A stretch of DNA of 64,000 nt from Obelidium mucronatum. Taxonomy: Eukaryota > Chytridiomycota > Chytridiomycetes > Chytridiales > Chytriomycetaceae. The stretch is taken from assembly GCA_025765595.1 (NCBI GenBank), contig JAIVFH010000006.1, positions 62,001 to 126,000 on the forward strand, given 5' to 3'. Shown piece after piece: positions 23,096 to 32,922 of this stretch (position 1 is its first letter; each line of letters begins with the position of its first letter). The notes under the pieces are model-generated. The model had not been told where the DNA came from and searched no databases. It saw only the letters and a list, made by a program, of their open reading frames with translations. Position numbers and translations under genes: made by a program.

Positions 23096-24955
23096 TTAAA
23101 GTGGAATACCAGCAACCAGCTCCTCATTACACTCCTTGGTCAGACGGATTTGCACATCCCCCAAAGCGCGTGTCGCAAACCCAGCTTCACAATAAGCAAA
23201 GTAATACTCCCATTTCCGTTTGAACTCTTGGGTATAGATGTGGTGCAACCCAGTTTCATCCCGCACACGTTCGAAATTGGCCATAAAGTCCTCTCGCCAA
23301 AGTCTCAGTGCCTTTGTGTAGTGGGGTCCAATGTTATCCAGCTCATCAATAACAAGTCTGCCTTCGCTTCCCTTGTAAATAGCCTCTGTCAGCGCGCTGA
23401 CACATGGGCAGTGTCCACCAGGGAAGATATACTTTTGGATAAAGTCAATCTCCTTGCAGTAGGCAGCGTACCGCTGATCCACCATTGTAATCACTTGCAG
23501 ACTCAAGATACCGTCCTTCTTCAACAGCTTGTCCGCCTTTTCGAAAAACACAGGCATAAACTCGTGACCCACGGCTTCCAGCATTTCCACCGTTACAATG
23601 CGGTCAAACTGGTACTTTGCTGGATCCATCAGTCGGTAGTCTTGTAGGAGGACTGTGATTCGGTCAGAGTATCCGGCTTTGGCAATACGCGCTTCGGCAA
23701 GGGCCTTCTGTTCCTTACTCAACGTCAAACTAGTCACATGGCAGTCGTACAGACGCACGGCCTCGATCGAAAGGGCACCCCATCTATTTAATTGGGAATA
23801 TCATGAGTTTACATGACAGTTCACAACGAAACAAAATAAAGCACTCACCCAGTTCCAACTTCCAAGACATGGTCTCCCTTCCGGATCTTGGCGAGTTCCA
23901 ACATGCGGTGGATCTTGCGCAACTGAGCATCTTCAAGACTCTCAGTCTCATTTCCAAGTTCCCAAATGGGGCAACTGTACGTCATGGTAGGATCCAAAAA
24001 GCTTTCAAACATTTCATTTCCCAAGTCGTAGTGGGCCTGGATATTGCTCAAGCTGTTGTAGATGGTGTTTGGGATCTTAGAGTGGATCACAGTGTTGAAG
24101 ATGCTGTTGAGACCAAATGGAAGAATTTCCATGGCAGCCAGGTGTTCGCGGTTGCGGATGAAGATCTGATTTTTTTTTTTTGGTTTTGGTGTATGAGTAT
24201 GTGTGTTCCGGGTAAATTATTTTCAATTTGGCGAGGGGGAAAAATCAGGTTGGCGACCGACAAACAACTTACGATAATCAAATCCGTCAGCCCATCTACT
24301 TCTACTTCGTTCCAAATAAAACTCTCTCCAAAGCCCTGTTTAAGAAAAAGTTGTGGCTGTGTGTTTAGAGCAAGGAGTAAAATCCAACAGGGGACAAGCC
24401 CGAGTAAAAGTTACCAAAGCACTGTACACAGCCAGTCTGGGCCAAAACGCCTTCTTCAGAACACGGATAGTAGCCGTAGTTGAAGCGTCGACTTCACCGA
24501 ATCGATACACTTCGGGGTCGTCCTTCGTTTTGATATTTGATGCGTCAATAAGAGTTATGCCACCGCTCTTGATGTTTGAGAGAGTCTAAATATTTCACAA
24601 TTATCAGAAACACCGAATAAGAGAAAGATTGGTCCCGATGGTGCCCGTTCATTACCTTGAGACAAGCATACTTGATTGATGACAAAACAGCATCCGTTGG
24701 GGAAAACAGGAACGACGATAACGCAGGTAATTGCGGGAGAGCAACCGGCACGAGATCCTTAGTACCATGAGTTTGGGGCATTGTTGGTTTTCTCCCACTG
24801 GCGGGAGACGCCTGGGCAGAAGTCAAAGTATGAATGGACTCTGAGCCCGAGTCAGATAGACTGGCTTGCGATGCTGGACGGGTCAAAGACGGCATTGTTT
24901 CAGACTTTGTAGAGCGTATTTCTTGGATTCTTTTAGGGGCTATTGGTAAAGTCAT
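23096..24955 (-). CDS. CFA: Cyclopropane-fatty-acyl-phospholipid synthase-like methyltransferase
   Basis: The enzyme family transfers a methyl(ene) group from S-adenosylmethionine to the double bond of an unsaturated acyl chain in a phospholipid. Five exons fit: 24955–24656, 24585–24414, 24335–24273, 24165–23849 and 23783–23096. After a Ser/Pro-rich N-terminus, the product shows NIQAHYDLGNEMFESFLDPT and MTYSCPIW, the SAM-binding LEVGTGWGALSIEAVRLYDC, the block VTVEMLEAVGHEFMPVFFEK and the C-terminal RLWREDFMANFERV with KWEYYFAYCEAGF. All are canonical CFA synthase motifs, including the E..E.VG and YY..YCEAGF boxes that face the lipid. Met candidates lie at 24955 and 24895. It follows the DUF1365 gene on the same strand by about 100 bases and may use the same regulatory region. 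The product could be a cyclopropane, methyl-branched or furan-precursor fatty acid. Confidence 0.95.
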
Positions 24956-25058
24956 TAGCTGGGTTTTGTGTGATGAAAAATCGATCCAAAATTCAGAGGA
25001 TCGGACCTCCTGATTTGAAATACCTTCCCATTGGTTGACAAGTTCGATGCATAACAAA

Positions 25059-26894
25059 TCAAATCAATTTAATGCTTGAACAAAGAATATCGTAGCGAAC
25101 ACGTTCGCGAACAATCCCATCCACATGATCGTCCACTTCTCCCAACAAGACGCCATCACGCTCTCCGCGCAACACAGCCAGTTCAAATGCTTCCTCGCTC
25201 CCTAACACATCCTTCTTTTCAACGGATCGCGAATAATCTCGTTTCACTCTCCCAGCAACATCATACGGATCCACAATAAACTTTGTAACCAATCGAAAAG
25301 CCAGTTCACTCAACCACACCTCCACTGTTCCCCAGAAAATGTGACTCGCAACACGGGCATCCCTTTCCACATTCAAGCCAGAGACAAAAGCAAACATGGA
25401 CCCAGTATCAAAATACTTGTCCTGCAACGAGAAAAACGGAGGAAACGTTGATTCACGATCAGAATGATAAAATCTGTTCATCCAAAGAGCCATACGCGAC
25501 AGAATAGTTGTCTGAGAAGTAATTGGGGGCAGCGGTTGGCTGGTAGGTTGAAGTATTCGCAGAAAGCCGGCAACATCTTTCATCTTGTGTGCACTCCATT
25601 CTCCAGATAAAAATGTGGTAGTAATAGCCCGAGATGGGTTGTGAAAATCAATGACGAGTCGTGAAAGGAGGTATGGTGATAGCAAATATATATGGGGGTA
25701 CTCGGGGTTAATCGAATCAGCAGCTTCTTCTATAGTTTTGATACCGTCTCCATCAACTTTCAGAATTGACTTGTCAGGCATTGTAATATAGAGACTTGAT
25801 ACATGCTGCTGACACTGCAGAAGAAGATGCTGAAGTACTTTTGATCGGCAAAATGAGTCAAAAGACGATTCGGGAAGGGGAAGTATAGTCGAACCACGAC
25901 CCACTTCAGCTGGAGTCCTTCGGGGGTTTGGTTTTTGATATATTCCCAATTTCTTGATATACGCAATCTTCCACGCTTCTGCCATGATTCGAGGAAGAGT
26001 GAGAAACACCGTGAATGGGTGGAAATATAGGAGACAGAGAACAGTCAGTGGAGTTAAGGGTACACTCGTCCCTTCCACGCTTGCAATCAAATGCTTGGGG
26101 AGAGTGCTTTCTTCCTTCTTCAGGTGCGTGGATGATGGCTTATCTGGCACAACAGCTTCGTATTCCAATTCATTCTGATCCGGGGTATAGTCCTTGATAA
26201 CAAGTAGCACACCCATCTTATCTTCGGTGACGCGAGCAATATGTGTCTCGTAAATACCCGATCGGTTGTTGAACGGACTCACAAAGAAGCTGCGATCAAG
26301 GGTGTAACTTGCATGGAAGCCTTTTTTTGCTGTTTCCCACTGGTTGGCTTCATCGCACACATAAACATGGCGTTCGCCGAATGTGTTGTTGACTTCCAGC
26401 AACGCCACCTTGAATGCCCCAGCTTTGTCGAAGCAGTAGTAGACATTGAGCGGGTTGAATGATTTGATTCCAAAGAAGCGGGGGGCAGTCACAAGCTCGA
26501 TGCGGCCAATTGCGTACGCCCTCTTGCCCAGGGCAGCAACGACCCTGTCGCGCAGATTCTTCTCGCCCGCGCCCACGTCCAGGTAGTCAGCATCCCACAC
26601 GCTCAGCAGCGCCCAGGCGTTGCGCGCAAAGAACCACGAGTCTGGCGCTGCCGCCGCCGCGTGCGCGTCGAGCGCGACGCCGGCGTACACCACCGGAAAC
26701 GCAAAGGCGTGGCGCCGCGGCTGCATGCGCACGTGACGCGTCGTCGCAAAGAACAGCCGGCGCCCGCCCGTCGCCGGCGCCGCAAAAGCCGCAAGCCGCT
26801 GCGCCGCTGCAAGCCCGGCGCCGCGCGGCGCAAGCAGCGGCGCAAGCAGCACCAGCAAGAGCACCAGCACCAGCGCGCCCGCAAGAAGGAACAT
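25059..26894 (-). CDS. DUF1365 family protein, membrane-anchored
   Basis: A single exon of 611 residues. The N-terminus is a hydrophobic anchor (about residues 2–23, Leu/Val/Ala-rich) followed by an Ala/Arg stretch. The DUF1365 domain then shows RHVRMQPRRHAFAFPVVYAGV, RIELVTAPRFFGIKSFNPLNVYYC, EVNNTFGERHVYVC and FHASYTLDRSFFVSPFNNRSG, the typical succession of this family. A middle hydrophobic segment near residues 270–300 (PLTVLCLLYFHPFTVFLTLP) is likely a membrane span. The C-terminal 300 residues extend beyond bacterial DUF1365 proteins (about 250 residues) and include an SCP2-like-looking stretch (KSILKVDGDGIKTIEEAADS) that I could not assign firmly. DUF1365 genes accompany CFA synthase and FAD-oxidase genes in bacteria; their biochemical role is unsettled. 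The first 380 bases are very GC-rich. Confidence 0.9.
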   Translation of the reverse strand: MFLLAGALVLVLLLVLLAPLLAPRGAGLAAAQRLAAFAAPATGGRRLFFATTRHVRMQPRRHAFAFPVVYAGVALDAHAAAAAPDSWFFARNAWALLSVWDADYLDVGAGEKNLRDRVVAALGKRAYAIGRIELVTAPRFFGIKSFNPLNVYYCFDKAGAFKVALLEVNNTFGERHVYVCDEANQWETAKKGFHASYTLDRSFFVSPFNNRSGIYETHIARVTEDKMGVLLVIKDYTPDQNELEYEAVVPDKPSSTHLKKEESTLPKHLIASVEGTSVPLTPLTVLCLLYFHPFTVFLTLPRIMAEAWKIAYIKKLGIYQKPNPRRTPAEVGRGSTILPLPESSFDSFCRSKVLQHLLLQCQQHVSSLYITMPDKSILKVDGDGIKTIEEAADSINPEYPHIYLLSPYLLSRLVIDFHNPSRAITTTFLSGEWSAHKMKDVAGFLRILQPTSQPLPPITSQTTILSRMALWMNRFYHSDRESTFPPFFSLQDKYFDTGSMFAFVSGLNVERDARVASHIFWGTVEVWLSELAFRLVTKFIVDPYDVAGRVKRDYSRSVEKKDVLGSEEAFELAVLRGERDGVLLGEVDDHVDGIVRERVRYDILCSSIKLI

Positions 26895-27010
26895 GGTCGT
26901 TTAGGGTTTCGGTCTGGACAAAATTTATTGCGATCCGCTGGAGTCGCCATCGCAAAAACAAGCAGAATCGAAGTATTTCAAAGCAACCCAAATCAAATCA
27001 ATAAACCTAA
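26895..27010. promoter_or_regulatory. Divergent promoter of the lipid cluster
   Basis: 116 bases separate the DUF1365 start (26894) from the FAD-protein start (27011). The arrangement allows co-regulation of two of the three cluster genes. An AATCAAATCAATAAACC stretch near the plus-strand start is AT-rich; no clear TATA box. Confidence 0.5.
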
Positions 27011-29019
27011 ATGTCAAACGCACCCAAGCGCGTCGCTGTTATTGTGAGCATCTGTATGCGGTGCTGTGCTGTATGTAAAACAAACTGCTAACTACGAGCG
27101 ACTAGGGATCAGGCGTATCCGGCCTCAGCGCCGCATGGCTGCTCTCGAGGGATACCGACAAGTTCAAAGTAACCCTGTTTGAAAAGGGCGACTACTTTGG
27201 TGGCCATACGCACACTGTTGATGCTCCTGCATTGAACAACCCGGCTGAGACTGTTGGAGTTGACACAGGCTTTATTGTCTGCAACCCGATCACTTGTATG
27301 TGTATCTTACTTGTCTTTGCGAACCATAAGAAGATCTGAGAGCGTTCGTTACGTGTTCTTAGATCCCAACTTTCTGGCATTTCTTAAAGAGGTCGAAGTC
27401 CCTTTGCAAAACTCTGACATGAGTTTCGCTGTGTCACGAAACCGAGGCGAATTTGAATGGAATGGAAACAACTTGAACACTCTTTTTGCTCAGCGCGAGA
27501 ATTTGTTTAACTTAAGTATGTGGAAGATGGTCAGCCAGGTTCTCCGTTTCAACGGTCAGGCCGACACGATTGCCCAAGAAGCCGACGACTTGGAATTTGA
27601 CGTGAATGGAACTGTTCGCGAGGATGCAAAAGGTAGAACTAGATTATTGTTGGGGTTTTTTACATTGGTGACTTATGTTCCACAAGCGCACCCTTATGCA
27701 AAAATGACGCTGGCTGAATTCTTCAAGCAGTTTGGATACTCCAAATTCTTTTACCAAAACTACATTGTTCCCATGACTGCGGCCATTTGGAGCACTCCTG
27801 CAAACATGACGTTCGACAAGTTTCCTCTCCTGACTTTGGTTCGCTTTATGCGAAACCACATTCTTTTGCAAACTAACGATAGACCCAAATGGATGACCGT
27901 GGATGGTGGAAGGTGCGTTATTCAAAACTGTGTGAATATCCCTGATCCTTTTTTCTTTCAGTCGTAACTATGTCAAGAAAGTCATCTCCAAACTATCTGA
28001 CGCAAGATTGAACGTGGATATCAAAAGTGTCGTTCGTAACAAGTCCAATGGAACTGTAACTATTACAGACGCAACTGGGAAAAAGGAGGTCTTTGACCAT
28101 GTGATCTTTGCAACCCATTCCGATCAAGCGTTGCGTCTTTTGGGAGACGATGCATCACCAGAAGAGCGCCAAATTCTCGGCGCTATCAAGTTCTTAAACA
28201 ATCGGGCTGTATTGCACCGCGACCAAGATGTAAAGTTTTCAGTTTTTGATGTTTCTTATCTACGTCGCCCTTAAATTGCAACTTCAGTTGATGCCGAAAA
28301 GAAGACTTGCTTGGGCTAGCTGGAACTATTTGACTCAAATTTCAAACGAAACGGATTCTCAAACAATGTGTTTGACGTATTGGATGGATAATTTGCAGCC
28401 ACACATTGATGTGAAGAAGTTTGGTCACCTCTTTGTCACTATGAACCCTCTTTACGAACCAAATCCATCAAAAGTGATCGGAGAGTGGGAGTACACGCAT
28501 CCGTTATACTCGCCTGAGGTTGGTTTTTCTCCTTTTCGTTGGAAAATTTTTGTTCAAAAATTTTCTCTCTTTTTTTTTCTTTACCAGACCATTGCGGCCC
28601 AAGACTCGCTCAACACTATCCAAAACAAGAACCTCGCTACTTTTGCTGGGGCGTGGACAAACTATGGTTTCCATGAAGATGGTATCACCTCTGGATTGTT
28701 GGCAGCTGTGTCTCTCGGAGCTACCAGCCCCTTTGAAATTTCTTTGAACGGTGGCTATCCAACGCGCCGCGTCCCACCCCCACCGCCAAAGTGGGCTCAA
28801 GATGTCGGTGTTGAGCAGTACGTTGCTAGAAAGCCACACTATCAAACTCAGGAAGATAGGGAGAAGGCTGTGCGCAAGGCCCTTGAAGAGGATGGCAGCA
28901 TTGCCGAAGCTGGAAAAAGTGGAGGACTTTTTAATACTCTGTTGACTATTTTGTCTATTGTGTTTGCGTTCTACTTGATTGTCGTACCAAAGAATGAGGG
29001 CCGAGACCATCCCCTATAG
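27011..29019 (+). CDS. FAD-dependent amine-oxidase-like oxidoreductase of the CFA cluster
   Basis: The start at 27011 gives MSNAPKRVAVI, joined over an intron to GSGVSGLSAAWLLSRD, the Rossmann dinucleotide-binding motif. It is followed by TLFEKGDYFGGHTHTV and DTGFIVCNPITYPNFLAFLK, the canonical early blocks of this FAD oxidoreductase group. Further exons carry FKQFGYSKFFYQNYIVPMTAAIWSTP, DHVIFATHSDQALRLL, LTYWMDNLQ and the C-terminal FAD contact FAGAWTNYGFHEDGITSGL. A C-terminal hydrophobic segment (LLTILSIVFAFYLIVVP) likely anchors it in a membrane, which suits a lipid substrate. Homologues lie beside DUF1365 and CFA-synthase genes in bacteria and form the N-terminal domain of plant cyclopropane synthases. 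Family role: probably desaturation or oxidation linked to the methylated acyl chain; not proven. At least six introns. Confidence 0.92.
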
Positions 29020-29099
29020 TAATACGTATGTGTTTATTCTTTTTAATACAAGTATAGTACATGATATATCAAATGATTGGTTTGCTGCATTGTTTGCAC

Positions 29100-31439
29100 T
29101 TATTTCTCAGTGCTACACTCAGTTGGAGTGTAAAGTGGTCTATCATTTCCTGTGAACTGGGTGTAACCCTTTCCCTCTTGACACAACTCATTGTTCCAAC
29201 TTTCTGCTTCGGATTTTAGACTTGATGTATCCGACACATTATCTTCCTCTGCTCGGCGTCGTGCTGCTGTACTGGCCCAATAATGAGGTCTTTGCATAGC
29301 CGGCCATATGCTTTTATCAAACCCAAGAGAGACAATTCCGCTCAATTTACTCTGCTTTATAGCAAACCCATGTTCGTTGGCATCATTGTGAGAATGGTGT
29401 ATCAAATAACCACAATCGCAACTCGACGTGATAGTACTGTGTCCATTCGACTGGTTTCTTGCGATATCATCTGTAATTTCCGACTTTTCCTCTATGGCAC
29501 CATTTCCAGCGCTTGATGGAAGAACACCACGCCGCCTTTGACCATTCACAATCCCTGCATCTTGTACAGCCACAGACGTGTCTCGAACGACAACCCCAGA
29601 ACGACGAACTCGAGTAGCAGGCCAGTTTCCAATTGCACCACCACCAGAGTTACCCCAAACACTCTTGTGCAACCCACGACTCTTTTGAACTCGTTCATTA
29701 CCCCCAACAACCGTTCCATGTCTACCCCATTCGCAACCTTGCTCAGTACTTGTTCGATTACTTGTTGTTGTAGCCCCATAAACTCCGGCTTCTGCTCCTG
29801 CACCCACCAAGTGCTCTCGACTATTCGAGTTTTCAGCAGGAAACTCTCCAGCAACTGCAACTTCATCAACAGTATACAAATCACTATTCCGCTTATAAAA
29901 GGAAAACCGTTCCGTCCATTGCAAGTCTACTTCCCCAATGGTACCTCTCATGATTCCACCGCCATTAGTTGAGTCATTTGTTTTTGCATCATGATTTCTA
30001 CGGTCGCGGGTTCGTCGCAACTTATCAAACCAACGCGTTTTCGGTTCTTCAGAGAGGGCGCCGACATTTTCGATACCCTTGTTGCGCTTGTTGGAATGCA
30101 GGGCAGTAGTAACCCTTTCCAAAGAATTATACCCACCACATGAATTAGCACCCGCGCCACCTTCAGTCCCTGTTACAACAACTCCATAGCGTTTGGTTGA
30201 AGTGAGACTCAATACACTCTCATCAGGATGGTTCTCCACTACCGCCGCCGACTTCATCGTAGCCGATGGAAATAGGTGGTTGTAGTAATCAGGTTTGGTT
30301 GGTGGGATTACTGGGGTCCAGGTATCGCGCAAGTGTCGCTGCTGCCCCTGTTGCTGTCGTTTGTGTTTTCTGTTTAATAGATAAACAGTGAGGAATGCAA
30401 TGCCAAAAAAGAGGAGGAGGCCGAAAGCGATGGCTGTGTAGAGGATGGCGGGGTTTTGGTGAGATTGGTTTTCAAGTGAGAAGGAAACGCTGCCGTTGTT
30501 GTTGTTCTCAGTGGGGAAATTTAGGCTAGAGCTGGTTGGCAGGTTTCCAGGTTGGATATTTTCTGAGGTTGGCGAAGAATGGGGAGTCTTTGTGGTGAAT
30601 GTTGTGGGTGCGGTAATTGAAGGAGGAGGAGGTATGGAAAGAACGGAATTTGGTTCCACCAAACTCGCTGCTTTCGAAATATGTTTGGCGGAAATTTCTC
30701 CAGATAATTTTGTTGTAGTGTTTAAGACCAAAGAAGTCTTTGATGTTGTTGTTGTTGCTGTTATTGTTGTTGTTGTAACTTTCCTTGAAGCAACTGGAAA
30801 CAGAGTGTCAAAACTTGGCTTCTTCAGCAAAAGTGTTCGTTACCTGGAGATTTCACAGAGTTAATTTCGTTTAGGTCCTGATCGCCCATAGTTGAGGCTT
30901 CGTTGGCGTCGTTGTTCAATGATTCCTGAGATGCTGTGTCTTCCATGTCGTCAGATTCGCTGGAATTGGAAGAAATATCCATCGAAACGGTATTCGAAAG
31001 ATTATTATGAATAATTGGCACTGCTGAAGTCGTCGTTGCTGAATTGTGAGCAGTGACTTGTCCCATTTTGACGGGCGGGGCTGTCAAAGTTGCTGTCAAA
31101 GGTTTCAAATGAGATTCCGAGCTAGGAGCAGCTACAGCAGCTGGAGATAACGGTTTGGAGTTGAGAGTTTTTCCTTTGGACTCTTCTTGCGCGTGAGATG
31201 AATCTTGTGGTGCATTGGAATTCGCGTTGGATGATTCCGCCAAGCTGTCAATTCCTTTTGTATTCGAGGCCGGAGACTCTGATGAAATAGAGTATGATGA
31301 AGTTTAGCAAGATTACTATACTTGATTTGGCAAGTAGTTCAGTGGTTACTCTACTTTGGTGTTCAGTGGAATCCTGGTTGCTGTTGTCGCTCACTGGTTC
31401 TGCAATTGCAACACTGATCAATGCATTTGGCAGGGACAT
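29100..31439 (-). CDS. Single-pass membrane protein with Thr/Ser-rich ectodomain, unknown function
   Basis: Three exons fit: 31439 to about 31305, about 31266–30846, and 30795–29100, joining SSI to SPASNTKG and SVKSP to VASRKVTTTT. The N-terminal 300 residues are Ser, Thr, Asn and acidic, with Thr runs and PPPPSITAPTTFTTKT, as in heavily O-glycosylated sensors. One membrane span (AILYTAIAFGLLLFFGIAFL) is followed by a basic stop-transfer NRKHKRQQQ, then a long, low-complexity cytosolic tail of about 400 residues. There is no obvious signal peptide, so topology is uncertain. The plan resembles fungal wall-stress sensors (Mid2/Wsc type) but no cysteine-rich domain is present. It converges on the FAD gene with 80 bases between stops. 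Confidence 0.65.
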
Positions 31440-32056
31440 TCTGGAACAGTATTTAAATATCAGTGGAGAGCGATGTGGCTGAAGTAGAATGGAGTTACGG
31501 GAGTTGCTTCAATCCGTGTTTCTGAGAAAATTCGCGACAGCTTTTGTTTTTTTGGAAATAGTGGATATCAAAAATATGAATAAAAGAAAAAAAAAAGCAA
31601 AAAGGATGCAACTGTTGCAGGACCGCAAACTGAGTGTCTGACAATCATCTTACTTTGAGATTGACTGCAACGACCTTTTCTTCCCTTATCTTTCTCTCTT
31701 CTCTCCTTTATTTAACTACATTGGGAGGTGACAACTGCTCACCGAAACCAAACCAAACCCACCTTTTAGACTTCGATGCGACTTTACTCCATAGCGTATT
31801 GAAGGGGACTAGGCCTCGGGTAGATAAAAGCCAAAAGAAGCAGCACTAGATGTTCCTTCTCGCCACTTGTTGGGTTTACGCAGTGTGTATCGTGTTGTGA
31901 TTTCACTGTTAGCAATTGGGGCGACATCTCCTTCTTGAGTTTTGTAGAATCTCAAATAAAAGCGAATGATATTCTGTATGAGTGATTTATTGTAGTTGCT
32001 TGTGCCAGATTGTGTTGAAGGATTCAAGTTTCTTTTTTCCAACACCGAAATCGCAA
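31440..32056. other. Intergenic, divergent promoters
   Basis: About 620 bases between the membrane-protein gene and uS12m, the longest clean gap outside the transposon block. AT-rich, with an A-rich run near 31585–31600. No convincing gene; small frames (31634–31849) lack features. Confidence 0.5.
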
Positions 32057-32850
32057 ATGCTGTCCTTGTGCTCGCGCCTCGCCTCGACGCTGCCCCGCCT
32101 GACGCCGGCGCCGGCGCCGCTGTTCGCGCGACTCGCGCCGACGCTCGCGCGGCCGTCGCTGCTGCCGGCATTCGGCGCCGCGCCGTTCTCAACTTCGGCG
32201 CCAGCGCGCGCGTCGCTCAACCAGGTGTTGCGCGGCATCCGCGAGCCGCGCCGCTACAAGCCCGCGACGCCGGCGCTCGCCGGCTGTCCGCAGCGCCGCG
32301 CCGTGTGTCTGAAGGTGTTCAACGTCAAGCCAAAGAAGCCAAACTCGGCGCAGCGTAAAGTCGCGCGTGTGCGCATGACCACCGGCAAGGTCGTGCTGGC
32401 CTACATTCCGGGCGAGGGCCACAATCTGCAGGAACACTCGGTCGTGCTTGTGCGTGGGGGAAGAGTCGCCGATTGTCCGGGTGTGCGGTGTGTGCCTTGT
32501 TTTGCTCTTTGCTATCTTTTTCCTCCTTGTTCTTGTGGAATGGATCTGCATCTGCTCAATAGATGTTGCAAGGGTGGACGCAGTGTTTTTATGTTTATTC
32601 CATCATTCAAGCGATGATTTTGCGGTCGCTGGATGTTGATAATCTCGGATTGAATCCCAGTCTTGAAAACTCTGGGCCATCTCGCAAATATCTGTGCTTC
32701 CGATTTAACTTACTGTTTTCCTGTAGATACAAGGTTATTCGCGGTGCATTAGATTGTCAAGGAGTAGTAAGCAGAACAAAGGGAAGATCCAAGTATGGAG
32801 CCAAGAAAGTTAAGGCGGATGCCCCAGCAGCTGGTGGAAAGCGAAAGTAG
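32057..32850 (+). CDS. MRPS12: Mitochondrial small-subunit ribosomal protein uS12m
   Basis: Exons 32057–32486 and 32727–32850 join GVR to YKVIRGALD. The first about 50 residues ([20 protein letters not shown]...) form an Arg/Ala-rich mitochondrial targeting sequence. The S12 body follows: [34 protein letters not shown] with the decoding-site PNSA loop, [44 protein letters not shown] and [10 protein letters not shown]. uS12 lines the decoding centre of the ribosome. A position that is usually Leu before PGVR is Cys here. The first exon is strongly GC-rich and the second is not. REV1 begins 72 bases after the stop on the same strand. Confidence 0.96.
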
Positions 32851-32922
32851 TAATAAATAACTATAAATAAATATAACTTTTCATTACATTATTTATGCCG
32901 AAAATCCAATATCATACCAACC

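Noticed and set aside
26510..27047. Plus-strand Arg-rich frames opposite the DUF1365 N-terminus
   Set aside because: Antisense shadows of a GC-rich coding exon; no conserved motif, no splice context.
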